Shown piece by piece: positions 9,149 through 19,117 of a stretch of DNA of 64,000 bases. A model generated the notes under the pieces. It ran no database searches. It was not told where the DNA came from and was given only the letters and a program-made list of their open reading frames with translations. The stretch lies in the NCBI RefSeq assembly GCF_001592225.1, contig NZ_BCWN01000003.1, positions 124,001-188,000 on the forward strand, given 5' to 3'. Source of the DNA: Castellaniella caeni NBRC 101664 (GTDB lineage: Bacteria; Pseudomonadota; Gammaproteobacteria; Burkholderiales; Burkholderiaceae_B). How positions within the stretch are numbered: position 1 is the first letter of the stretch; every line of letters begins with the position of its first letter. Made by a program: the position numbers and the translations under genes.

Positions 9149-9979
9149 ATGGAAACCACCGCACTCGAACACAGCCCGCTGGGCCACAGCACCCAAGGCG
9201 CGGATCACTACGACCCCACGCTGCTGTTTCCCATTGCACGCAGCGACACCCGCACGGGCCTGGACGCACCCCAAGCCCCTTACGGGGCCGACATCTGGAA
9301 CGCCTACGAACTGTCCTGGCTCAACGCCAAGGGGCGCCCGGTGGTGGCCATGGGCCGCTTCACCTTTTCGGCGGCCAGTCCAAGCCTGATCGAATCCAAG
9401 TCGTTCAAGCTGTACCTCAACAGCTTCAATGAAGAGCGCTTCGAATACCCGGAGATCGTGCAGCAGCGCCTGCACAGCGACCTCACCAAGGCATCCGGCA
9501 AAGAAGTGCATGTCGAGATTCTGTCGGTGCGCCCGGCCTTCGAGCTCAGCTGCGCCCCCTTGCGCGGCACCTGCATCGACGACCAGGACATCGAGTTCGC
9601 GCCAACGGCGGCCCCCACGCCCGAAACCCTGGTATGCGCGCAGCCCGCGCCCTTCGTGCGCGAAAACCTGGTGACCGAGCTGCTGAAATCCAACTGCCCC
9701 GTCACCGGCCAGCCCGACTGGGCCAGCCTGCAAATCCAGTATGCCGGGCCGCGCATCGACCACGCCGGGCTGCTGCGCTACATCGTGTCGCTGCGTCGCC
9801 ATGGCGAATTCCACGAGCTGTGCGTGGAAAAAATCTACGGCGAGATCATGGCGCGCTGCGCGCCCGAAGAACTGCTGGTGTACGCCCGCTACACGCGCCG
9901 CGGCGGTCTGGACATCAACCCCTGGCGCGCCAGTTTTCAGCCCAAGGAAATAGGGCAAACGCGCACCCTGCGGCAATAA
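9149..9979 (+). CDS. queF: NADPH-dependent 7-cyano-7-deazaguanine (preQ0) reductase, YqeD-like long form
   Basis: Reduces the nitrile preQ0 to the amine preQ1 in queuosine tRNA modification. This is the long, two-domain form (276 residues). The NADPH-binding ESKSFKLYLNSFN motif (82-94) is in the first half. The catalytic Cys183 (LKSNCPVTGQPDWA, with Asp190) is in the second half. A TACAAT -10 element ends only 10 nt before the ATG and no clear ribosome-binding site exists, so the mRNA may be leaderless or nearly so. Confidence 0.95.
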   Translation: METTALEHSPLGHSTQGADHYDPTLLFPIARSDTRTGLDAPQAPYGADIWNAYELSWLNAKGRPVVAMGRFTFSAASPSLIESKSFKLYLNSFNEERFEYPEIVQQRLHSDLTKASGKEVHVEILSVRPAFELSCAPLRGTCIDDQDIEFAPTAAPTPETLVCAQPAPFVRENLVTELLKSNCPVTGQPDWASLQIQYAGPRIDHAGLLRYIVSLRRHGEFHELCVEKIYGEIMARCAPEELLVYARYTRRGGLDINPWRASFQPKEIGQTRTLRQ

Positions 9980-9996
9980 AAATCACATACGCAATA

Positions 9997-10470
9997 TTAA
10001 CGCGAGCCTTGGCGCACGATTTGCCTGGCTTGATCGAAGGGCAAGATATTTGCTTCGCAAGACGCCCAGAGTAAGGGCAACAAGCGGCTGTCGTTTGTCA
10101 GTATCGTGTAACTTTTTGCCAGTTCGACCAGCGAGGCATCCGTAATGCCGAACCCAAGAAATACCGGGCCACCGACATCCCGGCTGATCAGGGAGTCAAC
10201 TTGGCCAAATTCAGAAAACAGCACTTTCGCAACGGCAAAGGCGCGTGTTCGCGCCTGGTTTCTTAGGTCAATGAGATTCGAGACTTCGGCTGCAATGTAG
10301 GGTGTGATATGAACACTTCTGAAAGTGCCCATGAGCTTGACCACCACTTCGTAATCAGCCCAATCGTAGCCACCCAACCGCTTTGAGTTCTTGATCTGCC
10401 CGCCATTGTCCAGAGCCCCGATAACCAACAAAAGAAGCAGATTTGCATCGATGATCAACTTGTCGGCCAT
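9997..10470 (-). CDS. PIN-domain protein (putative VapC-like RNase)
   Basis: 157 residues with the PIN pattern of spaced acidic residues: IIDAN near the N terminus (Asp8), a central Glu in YIAAEVSNL, then GITDASLVEL and ILTNDSRLL near the C terminus. PIN proteins are metal-dependent RNases, often toxins. Start is ATG 10470, with GTG 10473 as an alternative; AGGGGG lies upstream. It follows the 100-codon gene by about 8 nt. Base composition is nearer 50% GC than the roughly 65% of its neighbours, which suggests horizontal acquisition. Toxicity is not shown by sequence. Confidence 0.8.
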   Translation of the reverse strand: MADKLIIDANLLLLLVIGALDNGGQIKNSKRLGGYDWADYEVVVKLMGTFRSVHITPYIAAEVSNLIDLRNQARTRAFAVAKVLFSEFGQVDSLISRDVGGPVFLGFGITDASLVELAKSYTILTNDSRLLPLLWASCEANILPFDQARQIVRQGSR

Positions 10471-10478
10471 CACGATGG

Positions 10479-10781
10479 TTAACCCCCTTTGCGGTCCCTG
10501 AACCCCTTGAACACGCCATCGCTATGGCTGACCAAGAAAACCTTGTGCTGCCGTTTTTCCTGCATCAAGGCTGCCAGCCTAGCCAGATTTGACAGCCCGT
10601 TGCCAGATGGGTTGTCAAACTGCTGCTCAGCCTTGTCACCAAAATCGTAGCTGAGCGTTACTTGATAAAGAAGATCATCCTCAGACAGGATCACCTCTTC
10701 CAATTTGATGTTTCGGGCATCAGGCTGCAAGGTGGTAATGCTGTCCTTGGCAATGCGCACTGCATCAGTGAAATCGATCAT
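10479..10781 (-). CDS. Unknown protein paired with the PIN-domain gene (possible antitoxin)
   Basis: 100 residues starting MIDFTDAVRIAKDSI, with GGAGG 7 nt before the ATG. It immediately precedes the PIN gene on the same strand and shares its lower GC content. No helix-turn-helix, ribbon-helix-helix or AbrB motif is visible, so it is not a standard VapB antitoxin. The sequence looks like a small alpha-beta fold (alternating LLYQVTLSYDF and HKVFLVSH). The gene order, antitoxin-like first then PIN, is the only support for an antitoxin role. Confidence 0.6.
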   Translation of the reverse strand: MIDFTDAVRIAKDSITTLQPDARNIKLEEVILSEDDLLYQVTLSYDFGDKAEQQFDNPSGNGLSNLARLAALMQEKRQHKVFLVSHSDGVFKGFRDRKGG

Positions 10782-10894
10782 CCGAGCCTCCAACCACCAT
10801 TTCCCATCAGGAAATTTTTGCACGAGCGATGGGTGTCATTCAAGCTGTCGGCCCTGCCAGGGCAGCTTACTGAAACAACCAGCTCATCGACACA

Positions 10895-11464
10895 CTAGCT
10901 GCGGCTGCGCATTTCCGGCCAGGCCTTTTGCAGGTAGTAGCACATCGACCACACCGTGAGGATGGCGGCCACGATGATGAGCACGGTGCCGACCAGGCGG
11001 GTGGAGACACCCTCGATGGGCTGCCAGTACAGCAGGCAGGGAATGGCGACCATTTGCGCCGCCGTCTTGAACTTGCCCAGGCGGTGCACGGCCACGCTGC
11101 TGGCCGCACCGATCTTGGCCATCCATTCGCGCAGGGCCGAGATGGTGAGTTCGCGGCCGATGATGACCAGGGCGATGAGCAGATCGACGCGCCCCAGGTC
11201 GAGCAGGATGAGCAAGGCCGCCACGACCATGAGCTTGTCGGCCACGGGGTCGAGAAACGCGCCGAACGCCGAGGTCTGGTTCCAGCGGCGGGCTAGGTAG
11301 CCGTCGAACCAGTCGGTGACGGCGGCGATGATGAAGGCGATGGCGGCGATGTGGTCGCGCCAGCCCGAGCCTGTCCAGGCATCGGGCAGATAGAACAATC
11401 CCACGAGCAGCGGGATCATGGCAATGCGCAGCCACGTCAGGGCGATGGGAATATTGAACGGCAT
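10895..11464 (-). CDS. pgsA: CDP-diacylglycerol--glycerol-3-phosphate 3-phosphatidyltransferase
   Basis: Makes phosphatidylglycerophosphate, the committed step to phosphatidylglycerol and cardiolipin, in the inner membrane. 189 residues, multi-span, with the CDP-alcohol phosphatidyltransferase motif (D-G-x2-A-R-x8-G-x3-D-x3-D) in DWFDGYLARRWN...GAFLDPVADK. Starts at ATG 11464 (MPFNIPIALTWLRI); longer readings do not match the family. It lies downstream of uvrC on the same strand, a common betaproteobacterial order. The 177-bp gap 11465-11641 shows no clear feature. Confidence 0.95.
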   Translation of the reverse strand: MPFNIPIALTWLRIAMIPLLVGLFYLPDAWTGSGWRDHIAAIAFIIAAVTDWFDGYLARRWNQTSAFGAFLDPVADKLMVVAALLILLDLGRVDLLIALVIIGRELTISALREWMAKIGAASSVAVHRLGKFKTAAQMVAIPCLLYWQPIEGVSTRLVGTVLIIVAAILTVWSMCYYLQKAWPEMRSRS

Positions 11465-11641
11465 GATGAACGTAATACTACCCCATGCAGGGCACCTGTA
11501 CATCACCGCTGGTCGTGCGGAGTCAAACGGGTGCTGAAACAGGGCTCGCGCCTCACGATGAAACGTGCTTGCGCTATCTGATGTAAGGCCGCGGCACAAC
11601 ACGGCGCAACCGGCACCTTGTTGCTGCGCACTGCCAACGCA

Positions 11642-13465
11642 TCAGCGCAAAGCGTGGTAAATACGCTCGGCCAGCTGGCGCGAAATGCCCTCGACACCCG
11701 CCAGCTCGTCGATGCTGGCATCGACCACCCCCGAGAAGCCACCAAAGCGCGCCAACAGATTCTTGCGTCGATGCTGGCCGACCCCTTCGATTTCTTCCAG
11801 GCGCGACACGTTGCGCGCCTTGGCACGGCGCGCACGCATGCCGGTGATGGCGAAGCGGTGCGCCTCGTCGCGCACTTCGGCCACCAGCATGAGGGCGGCG
11901 GATTCCACCCCCAGGGCTACCGAGGGGCGGCCATCCACAAAGACCAGGGTTTCCAGCCCCACCTTGCGGTGATCGCCCTTTTTCACGCCCACGATGCGGC
12001 TGACGTCCAGCCCCAGTTCTTCGAACACCTGGCGCGCAATGCTCACCTGCCCTTCGCCGCCGTCAATGAGCACGATGTCGGGCAGGGAGACTTCGCCGTC
12101 GGCCACCTTGGCGTAGCGCCGGGTGAGCGCCTGGCGCATGGCCGCGTAGTCGTCGCCCGGCTCGATGCCGGCGATGTTGAAACGTCGATAGAGAGAATGC
12201 TGCATGGCGTGGTTCTTGTAGACCACGCACGAGGCCACCGTGGCCTCGCCCGCCGTATGGCTGATGTCGAAGCATTCGATGTGCAGCGCGGCGAGCGCCT
12301 CGTCGTCGGTATCCAGGTCGAGTTCGACGGCCAGCGCCCGGGTGCGCGCCTCGCGCGCGCTGGACTCGGACAGACGCTGGGCCAGCGCCAGGTGGGCATT
12401 GCGCTGGGCCTGTTCAAGCCAGGTGCGGCGCGTACCCTGCGGGCGCGTGAGCACGCGGATCTTGTGGCCGTGCTGCTCGGCCAGCATGGCGATGAGGTCG
12501 GCATCGGGCACGCCATGCGAGCACACCAGCACGGGCGGCACCGGGTTGTCGGCGTAATGCTGGGCAATGAAGGCCGCCAGCACTTCTTCGGCAGGCTCGT
12601 CTTGCGTCTGGGTGGGAAACAGCGGCTTGTCGCCCAGGTGACGCCCGGCGCGTACCATAGCCAGATTGACGCACACGCGCCCGCCCGAGACCTCGACGGC
12701 GATAATGTCGGCGCTGTCGTCGCCCACCTGTTCCATGGTCTGCTGCTGCAGCACCTTGGCCAGGGCGCGCATCTGGTCGCGCAGCACGGCGGCCTGCTCG
12801 AAATCCTGCCGGTCGGAGGCCGCCATCATGCGTTTTTCGAGGTCTTCCATGACCTCGGTGGTGCGGCCTTCGAGAAAACGGATGGCGCGCTCGACATCGG
12901 CCCGGTAGTCTTCAAGCGAAATCTTCAGCACGCATGGCGCCGAGCAGCGGCCGATCTGGTAGAGCAGACACGGGCGCGTGCGGTGGGCGTAGACGCTGTC
13001 TTCGCAGGTGCGCAGCTTGAAGACCTTCTGCAGGATGTTGATGGTCTCGCGCACGGCCCACGAATTGGGATAGGGGCCGAAGAAGTGCCCCTTGCCCTGC
13101 GTGCTGCCGCGGTAATACACGATGCGCGGCGCTTCGTGGTCGGTGATGTGCAGGTAAGGGTACGACTTGTCGTCCCGGAACAGGATGTTGTAGCGCGGCT
13201 TGAGGCGCTTGATGAGGTTGTTTTCCAGGATCAGCGCCTCGGCCTCGGTGCGCGTGATGGTGACCTCGGTGCGCACCACCCGCGCCAGCATGTGCTCGAT
13301 GCGCGGGCCGTGGCCGGTCTTCTGGAAATATGAACTCACCCGGCGCTTGAGGTCGCGCGCCTTGCCGACGTACAGCACCTCGCCTTCGGCATCGATGTGC
13401 CGATAGACCCCGGGCAGATGCGGGAGATCAGCCAGGAAGGTTTTCAGATCGAAGGCTTCGGGCAC
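11642..13465 (-). CDS. uvrC: Excinuclease ABC subunit C
   Basis: Makes both incisions in nucleotide excision repair. 607 residues with the usual order: GIY-YIG nuclease ([20 protein letters not shown]), UVR domain ([15 protein letters not shown]), RNase H-like nuclease ([10 protein letters not shown] and later DGGEGQV), and C-terminal helix-hairpin-helix. Starts with GTG, with GAGG 7 nt upstream. Its first 38 nt overlap the end of nagZ on the same strand. Confidence 0.97.
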   Translation of the reverse strand: MPEAFDLKTFLADLPHLPGVYRHIDAEGEVLYVGKARDLKRRVSSYFQKTGHGPRIEHMLARVVRTEVTITRTEAEALILENNLIKRLKPRYNILFRDDKSYPYLHITDHEAPRIVYYRGSTQGKGHFFGPYPNSWAVRETINILQKVFKLRTCEDSVYAHRTRPCLLYQIGRCSAPCVLKISLEDYRADVERAIRFLEGRTTEVMEDLEKRMMAASDRQDFEQAAVLRDQMRALAKVLQQQTMEQVGDDSADIIAVEVSGGRVCVNLAMVRAGRHLGDKPLFPTQTQDEPAEEVLAAFIAQHYADNPVPPVLVCSHGVPDADLIAMLAEQHGHKIRVLTRPQGTRRTWLEQAQRNAHLALAQRLSESSAREARTRALAVELDLDTDDEALAALHIECFDISHTAGEATVASCVVYKNHAMQHSLYRRFNIAGIEPGDDYAAMRQALTRRYAKVADGEVSLPDIVLIDGGEGQVSIARQVFEELGLDVSRIVGVKKGDHRKVGLETLVFVDGRPSVALGVESAALMLVAEVRDEAHRFAITGMRARRAKARNVSRLEEIEGVGQHRRKNLLARFGGFSGVVDASIDELAGVEGISRQLAERIYHALR

Positions 13466-14474
13466 GCAGATACCTCGGGTCGGACAAAAGCCCCGCCCAG
13501 CTGGGCGCGGGCCGGGGGGGCATCAGACGCCGGATGCGGCGCACGGCGTGCGGATCGATGGCCCGCCCGGCCAGCCCCAGCAGCAGGGTGTCTGCCAGGT
13601 CGGGACGGTTGCAGACCAGCACCATGTCGCAGCCCGCGGCCAGGGCGGCCTGCGCCCGGGCGTGGATGTCGCCCGCCACGCTGGCGCCTTCCATGGTGAG
13701 ATCATCAGAGAACACCACGCCATCGTAGGCCAGCTGCTCGCGCAAAATGCCGGTGACCCAGCGGCGCGAGAACCCGGCGGGCTCGGGCGCCACCTGAGGA
13801 TAGATGACGTGCGCCGGCATGACGGCGGGCAGCACCAGGTCGCCCAGCCAGCCGTAGGGGGCCGCATCGGCGCCAAGAATGTCGTCCAGGGGGCGGTCAT
13901 CGACGGGAATGGCCAGGTGCGAATCCGCCGCCACCGCGCCATGCCCCGGAAAATGCTTGCCGCAGGCCGCCATCCCGGCCTGCGCCAGACCTTGCACCAG
14001 CGCGCGGGCCAGCAGCGACACGACTGCGGGATCCGCATGAAACGAGCGGTTGCCGATGACCTGGCTGACGCCGTGATCGAGGTCGAGCACCGGCGTGAAG
14101 CTGAAATCGACCCCGCAGGCGCGCAGTTCGCTGGCCAGCACAAAGCCGGTTTCGGTGGCCCCATGCAGCGCCGCCTGGGGATCCTGGTCGTACCACTCGC
14201 CCAGCGCGCGCATGGCCGGAATCGGCGTGAAGCCATCGGTACGAAAACGCTGCACGCGCCCGCCCTCGTGATCGACGGCAATCAGCAGCGGTTCGCTGCG
14301 CACCGCGTGAATGGCCTGGCACAGGGCCGTGAGCTGCGCCCGGTCGGCAAAATTGCGAGTGAACAGAATGACGCCCCCCACCTGGGGGTGGCGCAGGCGC
14401 GCCTGTTCGGCCTCGGTGAGCTCGAAGCCCGCCACGTCCACCATCACGGGGCCCGGGGGCAAGGGGTTCTGCAT
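13428..14474 (-). CDS. nagZ: Beta-N-acetylhexosaminidase NagZ
   Basis: Cytoplasmic family-3 glycosidase of peptidoglycan recycling, removing GlcNAc from anhydro-muropeptides. 348 residues with the motifs [14 protein letters not shown] (catalytic His region), SDDLTMEG (nucleophile Asp) and [15 protein letters not shown] 14474 is preferred over the upstream TTG because GGAG then has usable spacing. It sits 5 nt after the acpS stop and overlaps uvrC by 38 nt, so acpS-nagZ-uvrC is one transcription unit. Confidence 0.96.
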   Translation of the reverse strand: MQNPLPPGPVMVDVAGFELTEAEQARLRHPQVGGVILFTRNFADRAQLTALCQAIHAVRSEPLLIAVDHEGGRVQRFRTDGFTPIPAMRALGEWYDQDPQAALHGATETGFVLASELRACGVDFSFTPVLDLDHGVSQVIGNRSFHADPAVVSLLARALVQGLAQAGMAACGKHFPGHGAVAADSHLAIPVDDRPLDDILGADAAPYGWLGDLVLPAVMPAHVIYPQVAPEPAGFSRRWVTGILREQLAYDGVVFSDDLTMEGASVAGDIHARAQAALAAGCDMVLVCNRPDLADTLLLGLAGRAIDPHAVRRIRRLMPPRPAPSWAGLLSDPRYLRARSLRSENLPG

Positions 14475-14479
14475 AATGA

Positions 14480-14908
14480 TCAATCTCCAGAGTGGGCGCC
14501 GGTCGGCAGCCCTTCAACAATCACGAAGGCGGCCACCATGTCCGATTCGTCGGTCATGGAGACGTGCGCGCGACCAAAACGCTGGGCATACCAGGTTTGC
14601 AGCGGACCGGACAGGTGGATTTCGGGGGCCCCGCCACGCCGGTTGAGCACCTGCACCCGCGACCAGGTCATGGGCATGTGGATGCCCAGGCCGATCGCCT
14701 TGGAGAAGGCTTCTTTGGCGGCAAAGCGGGTGGCCAGGTACAGAATGCCGCGCCGCGGGTCGCGCGCACTGCGGCGCGCATGCACGAGCTGTTCGTCGGC
14801 CCCCAGCACGCGCTCGACGAAGCGCGCGCCATGCCGGGCGTAGATGTGTTCGATGCGCGCCACGCGCAGCAAGTCGGTGCCGATGCCGGCAATGCCTGGA
14901 TGTGACAT
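14480..14908 (-). CDS. acpS: Holo-[acyl-carrier-protein] synthase
   Basis: Transfers phosphopantetheine from CoA to acyl carrier protein. 142 residues with the magnesium-binding [13 protein letters not shown] near the N terminus and [13 protein letters not shown] in the centre, both family signatures. AAGGGGGG lies just before the ATG. Downstream nagZ begins 5 nt after the stop. Confidence 0.96.
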   Translation of the reverse strand: MSHPGIAGIGTDLLRVARIEHIYARHGARFVERVLGADEQLVHARRSARDPRRGILYLATRFAAKEAFSKAIGLGIHMPMTWSRVQVLNRRGGAPEIHLSGPLQTWYAQRFGRAHVSMTDESDMVAAFVIVEGLPTGAHSGD

Positions 14909-14979
14909 GTGCCCCCCTTGAAAACCGGGCCCGCGAGAGGCGCGCCGCTGGCGCGGGGCGCGGCCCCGGGCCGTCCGTG

Positions 14980-15525
14980 CTACAGACGCAGAAAATGCTC
15001 GCGGTAATGCTTGAGCTCGTTGATGGATTCTTCGATGTCGGCCAGCGCCTCGTGCTTGCTGGCCTTGGTGAAACTGCGGTAGACCTCGGGTTTCCAGCGC
15101 AGCGACAGTTCTTTGAGGGTGCTGACGTCGAGGTTGCGGTAGTGGAAGTAGGCTTCGAGCCGCGGCATGTATTTCACCATGAAGCGGCGATCCTGGCCGA
15201 TGGTGTTGCCGCACATGGGCGACTTGCCCGCGGGCACCAGCGGCGCGAGAAACCGCAGCAAGGTGTCTTCGACGTCGGCCTCGGTGAGGGCGGACGCTTT
15301 CACCCGCCCGATGAGACCGCTCTTGCCGTGCGTGGACTGGTTCCACTTGTCCATGCCGTCGAGCACCGCGTCGGCCTGATGCACCACCAGCACCGGCGCG
15401 CGGGCCACTTCGGTGAGATCGGGCTCGGTGACTATCATGGCAATCTCGAGAATGCGCTCTTTCTCGGGGTCCAGGCCGGACATTTCCATGTCCAGCCAGA
15501 TCAGGCGCTGATCGTTCGCAGCCAT
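14980..15525 (-). CDS. orn: Oligoribonuclease
   Basis: DEDDh 3'-5' exonuclease that degrades 2-5-nt RNAs and the c-di-GMP product pGpG. 181 residues with [12 protein letters not shown] (first Asp-Glu), [12 protein letters not shown] (second Asp) and the C-terminal His-x4-Asp ([11 protein letters not shown]). ATG 15525 or GTG 15528 can serve as start. It is divergent from the M48 peptidase gene with a 48-bp shared promoter region. Relevant to the GGDEF-EAL protein at 54.7 kb, whose EAL product pGpG needs Orn. Confidence 0.97.
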   Translation of the reverse strand: MAANDQRLIWLDMEMSGLDPEKERILEIAMIVTEPDLTEVARAPVLVVHQADAVLDGMDKWNQSTHGKSGLIGRVKASALTEADVEDTLLRFLAPLVPAGKSPMCGNTIGQDRRFMVKYMPRLEAYFHYRNLDVSTLKELSLRWKPEVYRSFTKASKHEALADIEESINELKHYREHFLRL

Positions 15526-15529
15526 CACC

Positions 15530-15535
15530 TATAAT
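15530..15535 (+). promoter_or_regulatory. -10 element of the M48 peptidase/rsgA unit
   Basis: Perfect TATAAT 38 bp before the ATG at 15574, giving a leader of about 32 nt. The -35 region (about 15507-15512) is poor, and lies inside the orn start region. Confidence 0.4.
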
Positions 15536-15573
15536 CCTCTCAACCAAAAACCAGATTTTCGCACACTGGCTCG

Positions 15574-16830
15574 ATGGACACGCTGACCCTCCTCTTCCTT
15601 GCCTGCCTGATCTGCGATCTGCTGATCCGCTACTGGCTGGCTCGACGCCAGATTCGCCACGTCGAAGCGCATCGCGACGACATCCCCCCCGCCTTTGCCG
15701 GGCGCATCGGCCTGCACAGCCACCAGCGCGCCGCCGACTACACCGTCGCTCGCTGCCAGTTCGCCATGGTCGAACGCATCGTCGAGGCGGCGCTGCTGCT
15801 GGGGCTGACGCTGCTGGGCGGGCTGCAGGCCATCGACCTGCACCTCGGGCGCGTCATCGAATCTGAACTCTGGCGGCAGATGTCGCTGGTCGGCGTCGTA
15901 CTGGCCCTGCTCGGCTCGGTGGGCCTCGTGTTTTCGGCCTGGCGCACCTTCCGGCTCGAAGCGCACTACGGCTTCAACCGCATGACGCCCAGGCTCTTCG
16001 TCACCGACGCCCTGAAAATGCTGCTCGTCACCCTGGTGCTCGGCGCGCCCTTGCTGGCCGCCATCCTGTGGGTGATGGATACCACCGGCGCCAGCTGGGC
16101 CTGGTGGGCCTGGGGCCTGTGGGTCGGCTTCAACCTGCTGGTGCTGTGGCTCTACCCCAGCTTCATCGCTCCGCTCTTCAACCGTTTCAGCCCACTGGAC
16201 GACCCGGCCCTCAGCCAGCGCATCCACGCCCTGGCCGAACGCTGCCACTTCGGGCTGTCGGGCCTGTTCGTGATGGACGGCTCGCGGCGGTCGGCGCACG
16301 GCAACGCCTACTTCACGGGCTTTGGCCGACACCGCCGCATCGTCTTTTTCGACACACTGCTCTCGAAGCTGGACGCCGACGAGGTCGAGGCCGTGCTGGC
16401 CCACGAGCTGGGGCACTTTGCCCATCACCACATCCTGCGCCGCATCGTCGTCAGCTTCATCACGGCGGGCGTGCTGCTGCAGCTGCTGGCCTGGCTGTCC
16501 ACGCAGCTGTGGTTCTACACCGGCCTGGGCATCATCCCCCAGCTGGGGCGGCCCAACGACGGCCTGGCCCTGGTGCTCTTCATGCTGACCCTGCCCGTCT
16601 TTACTTTCTGGTTCACACCCGTTGCCAGCCTGATGTCGCGCCGCGACGAATTCCAGGCCGACCAATACGCCGTCCGGCAATGCGGCGCGGCGCCGCTCAG
16701 CAGCGCCCTGGTCAAGCTGTACGACGACAACGCCGCCACCCTGACGCCCGACCCCATCCACTCCGCCTGGTACGACAGCCACCCCTCGGCCGCCGTGCGG
16801 ATTGCACACCTGCACCATGAGCAGGGCTGA
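15574..16830 (+). CDS. M48-family (Ste24-like) membrane metalloendopeptidase
   Basis: 418 residues with about seven hydrophobic spans and the zinc motif HELGH (277-281) in [15 protein letters not shown]. The downstream Glu ligand lies in [11 protein letters not shown]. This layout matches bacterial homologues of CAAX protease Ste24 rather than the shorter HtpX. In bacteria these are thought to act in membrane-protein quality control; the substrate is unknown. Its last 14 nt overlap rsgA. Confidence 0.9.
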   Translation: MDTLTLLFLACLICDLLIRYWLARRQIRHVEAHRDDIPPAFAGRIGLHSHQRAADYTVARCQFAMVERIVEAALLLGLTLLGGLQAIDLHLGRVIESELWRQMSLVGVVLALLGSVGLVFSAWRTFRLEAHYGFNRMTPRLFVTDALKMLLVTLVLGAPLLAAILWVMDTTGASWAWWAWGLWVGFNLLVLWLYPSFIAPLFNRFSPLDDPALSQRIHALAERCHFGLSGLFVMDGSRRSAHGNAYFTGFGRHRRIVFFDTLLSKLDADEVEAVLAHELGHFAHHHILRRIVVSFITAGVLLQLLAWLSTQLWFYTGLGIIPQLGRPNDGLALVLFMLTLPVFTFWFTPVASLMSRRDEFQADQYAVRQCGAAPLSSALVKLYDDNAATLTPDPIHSAWYDSHPSAAVRIAHLHHEQG

Positions 16831-17722
16831 GTCCGCCCTGCCGGGCCGGGTCGTGGCGGCACACGGGCGCCACTACCGGGTCGTCCTCGATGCCTCGCCA
16901 GCCCCCCGCCACTGCTACACCAAGGGCAAAAAGGCCGGCCCGGCGGTCGGCGACCGGGTGCTCGTACTGCCCGAAGGTCTGAACGAAGGGGTCATCATCG
17001 AAGTGCTGCCACGGCGCAACCTGTTCTACCGCTCGGATGCGCAGCGCAGCAAGCTGTTTGCCGCCAACATCGACCAGCTGCTGCTGGTGCTGGCCGCCGA
17101 ACCCGAATTTTCAGACGACCTGCTGGGACGCGCGCTGGTGGCCGCCGGCAGCGCCGACATCGCCGCGCACATCGTGCTGAACAAGGCCGACCTGCCCGGC
17201 ACGGCGCGGGCGCGCGCGCGGCTGGCGCTGCCCGAGTCGCTGGGCATTGCCGTCACCACCCTCAGCGCCCTGGACACCGAACAGACACGCGCGCGGCTGG
17301 GGCCCGTCCTGCAGGGACGTTGCACCTTGCTGCTGGGACAAAGCGGCATGGGTAAGTCTACCCTGCTCAACGCCCTGGTGCCCGAGGCCGCAGCCCCCAC
17401 GCAAGCGCACTCCGAGGCGCTTGGCACGGGCCGCCACACCACCACCCACACGCGGCTCTACCCGCTGCCCATGGGGGGCGACCTCATCGATTCGCCAGGC
17501 TTCCAGGCCTTCGGCCTGCAGCATCTCAGCGCACACGACATCGAGCAGGGGTTTCCCGAATTTGCCCCGGCCATCGCCCAGTGCCGGTTCTACAACTGCA
17601 CGCACCAGCACGAGCCAGGCTGCGGGGTGCTGGCCGCCCTGGCGCGCGGCGAGATCACCGCGCAGCGCCACGCGCTGTACCTGCGGATACTGGCCGAAAA
17701 CGAGGCGGCACGGCGCTACTGA
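16817..17722 (+). CDS. rsgA: Ribosome small-subunit biogenesis GTPase RsgA
   Basis: Circularly permuted GTPase acting in late 30S maturation. 301 residues: N-terminal OB fold, then G motifs in the permuted order NKADL (G4), GQSGMGKST (P loop, G1), DSPG (G3). A C-terminal zinc knuckle (CRFYNCTHQHEPGC) follows. ATG 16817 is used; it lies within the end of the M48 gene, so the two are translationally coupled. Confidence 0.96.
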   Translation: MSRAESALPGRVVAAHGRHYRVVLDASPAPRHCYTKGKKAGPAVGDRVLVLPEGLNEGVIIEVLPRRNLFYRSDAQRSKLFAANIDQLLLVLAAEPEFSDDLLGRALVAAGSADIAAHIVLNKADLPGTARARARLALPESLGIAVTTLSALDTEQTRARLGPVLQGRCTLLLGQSGMGKSTLLNALVPEAAAPTQAHSEALGTGRHTTTHTRLYPLPMGGDLIDSPGFQAFGLQHLSAHDIEQGFPEFAPAIAQCRFYNCTHQHEPGCGVLAALARGEITAQRHALYLRILAENEAARRY

Positions 17723-17796
17723 GACAAACCGCGCAGGCACGGCCCGGCAGGCCGATTGCGGCCCGGGCCTGGGGCATCCGGCCGGGACTCGGTGTG

Positions 17797-18534
17797 TCAG
17801 CGGGGGCCGGGGCCGGCCAGCCCCGCGGCGGCGGCCAAAAAGCGATAGAAATTGCGCACCAGAATGGCCGTCGCGCCCCAGATGAAGTGCGACTGCCAGG
17901 GCATGGAAAAATAGCAGCGGCCATGCCCCCAGGCCGTCTGCAGCTGATGCAGCTGATGCCGGGCGGGATCCATCAGGATGGCCAGCGGCACCTCGAAGAC
18001 TTCGGCTACCTCGGCCTGGTCGGCCTTGATCTGGAAGCCCGGCAGCAGCTCGCCCACCACCGGCGTCATCAGAAATCGGGTGGTGGTCAGCAAGGTGGGC
18101 TGCAGGCCCATGACCTGCACGAACTGCGGCGCGATGCCGATTTCCTCGCCGGTTTCGCGCAAGGCGGCCGCCACCGCATCGGGGTCGCTGGTTTCGATGC
18201 GCCCCCCTGGAAAACTGACCTGGCCCGCGTGCTCGTGCAGGCGATCCGAGCGCCGGGTGAACAGCACCGCCAGGCCGCCGGGGCGCTGCACCAGCGGCAT
18301 CAGGACGGCCGCCTGGCGCGCCCGGGCCAACGCGGCGGGATCGGGGGCAAACGCCTGGGCGAACAGGGGTTCGACCTGCCAGGCGACCGGCTGCGCGAAG
18401 GCCTGGCGGATGAAATCCAGCCGCAGGCATTCGGCGGGCAGGCTGGGCAGCGCGGGACAGGACAGCAGCGGCTGGATGGCCGGGTCGAAACTGGCGGACT
18501 GCGGAGCGTCCAGCGGCGGAATCGGGGGCGTCAT
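17797..18534 (-). CDS. Nudix hydrolase, CoA pyrophosphatase type
   Basis: 245 residues with a complete Nudix box (GGRIETSDPDAVAAALRETG continuing into EEIGI). A UPF0035-type motif (LMPLVQRPGGLAVLFTRRS) lies just before it, the arrangement of the NudL/YeaB CoA pyrophosphatase family that hydrolyses CoA to phosphopantetheine and 3',5'-ADP. An N-terminal extension of about 80 residues is longer than in E. coli NudL. Convergent with rsgA. It lies beyond the rplS terminator, so it probably has its own promoter in 18535-18610, where a small dyad ACACTG-N4-CAGTGT occurs (18566-18581). Confidence 0.88.
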   Translation of the reverse strand: MTPPIPPLDAPQSASFDPAIQPLLSCPALPSLPAECLRLDFIRQAFAQPVAWQVEPLFAQAFAPDPAALARARQAAVLMPLVQRPGGLAVLFTRRSDRLHEHAGQVSFPGGRIETSDPDAVAAALRETGEEIGIAPQFVQVMGLQPTLLTTTRFLMTPVVGELLPGFQIKADQAEVAEVFEVPLAILMDPARHQLHQLQTAWGHGRCYFSMPWQSHFIWGATAILVRNFYRFLAAAAGLAGPGPR

Positions 18535-18610
18535 GGCTTCCAGAAAAGGGCTCTGCGACAGGAACACACTGTGGTCAGTGTACTGCCTGTGACAGACCGC
18601 GGGCATGCAT

Positions 18611-18642
18611 AAAAAAAGACACCCGCCCGGGTGTCTTTTTTT
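18611..18642. terminator. Bidirectional rho-independent terminator after rplS
   Basis: Stem GACACCCG / CGGGTGTC (18618-18625 with 18628-18635, 2-nt apparent loop, so a few pairs open) flanked by seven A and seven T. Works on either strand; the gene it ends is rplS on the minus strand. Confidence 0.93.
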
Positions 18643-18664
18643 ATGCCAGTGGCGCGGCCTGCCT

Positions 18665-19036
18665 TCAGGCGGACTTGCGCACCAGCTTTTCCTTGATGCG
18701 GGCGGCCTTGCCGGTACGGCTGCGCAGGTAGTACAGCTTGGCGCGGCGCACGTCACCGCGGCGCTTGACTTCGATGCTGGCGATTTGCGGAGAATACAGC
18801 TGGAACGTACGCTCGACGGCTTCGCCCGACGAAATCTTGCGCACGGTGAAGGCCGAGTTGAGCCCACGGTTGCGGCGGGCGATGACCACGCCTTCGTAGG
18901 CCTGGGTACGCTTGCGCGTGCCTTCGACCACGTTGACGCCGACCACGACGGTGTCGCCAGGGCCGAATTCGGGGATGGTGCGGCCTTCGGTCAGGCGCGC
19001 GATTTCTTCTTGTTCGATGGTTTCGATGAGATTCAC
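18665..19036 (-). CDS. rplS: 50S ribosomal protein L19
   Basis: 123 residues matching L19 throughout ([49 protein letters not shown]). Located at the 30S-50S interface. It starts with GTG 19036, with GGAG 8 nt upstream. In most bacteria it ends the rpsP-rimM-trmD-rplS operon. Here the next gene upstream is the small SOS-linked ORF at 19118, so rplS is separated from rpsP-rimM-trmD, and readthrough from the SOS promoter is possible. Confidence 0.98.
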   Translation of the reverse strand: MNLIETIEQEEIARLTEGRTIPEFGPGDTVVVGVNVVEGTRKRTQAYEGVVIARRNRGLNSAFTVRKISSGEAVERTFQLYSPQIASIEVKRRGDVRRAKLYYLRSRTGKAARIKEKLVRKSA

Positions 19037-19117
19037 TGAGGGCTCCGAAGCATCTTGGGCACAGGCTGTTGGTTGAATGGATGCCGTGGCAGAGGATGCG
19101 GTAAACCAGGGATTATA

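Noticed and set aside
18566-18581. Dyad ACACTG-TGGT-CAGTGT upstream of the Nudix gene as an operator
   Set aside because: Short arms and no promoter context; mentioned with the gene but not listed as a site.
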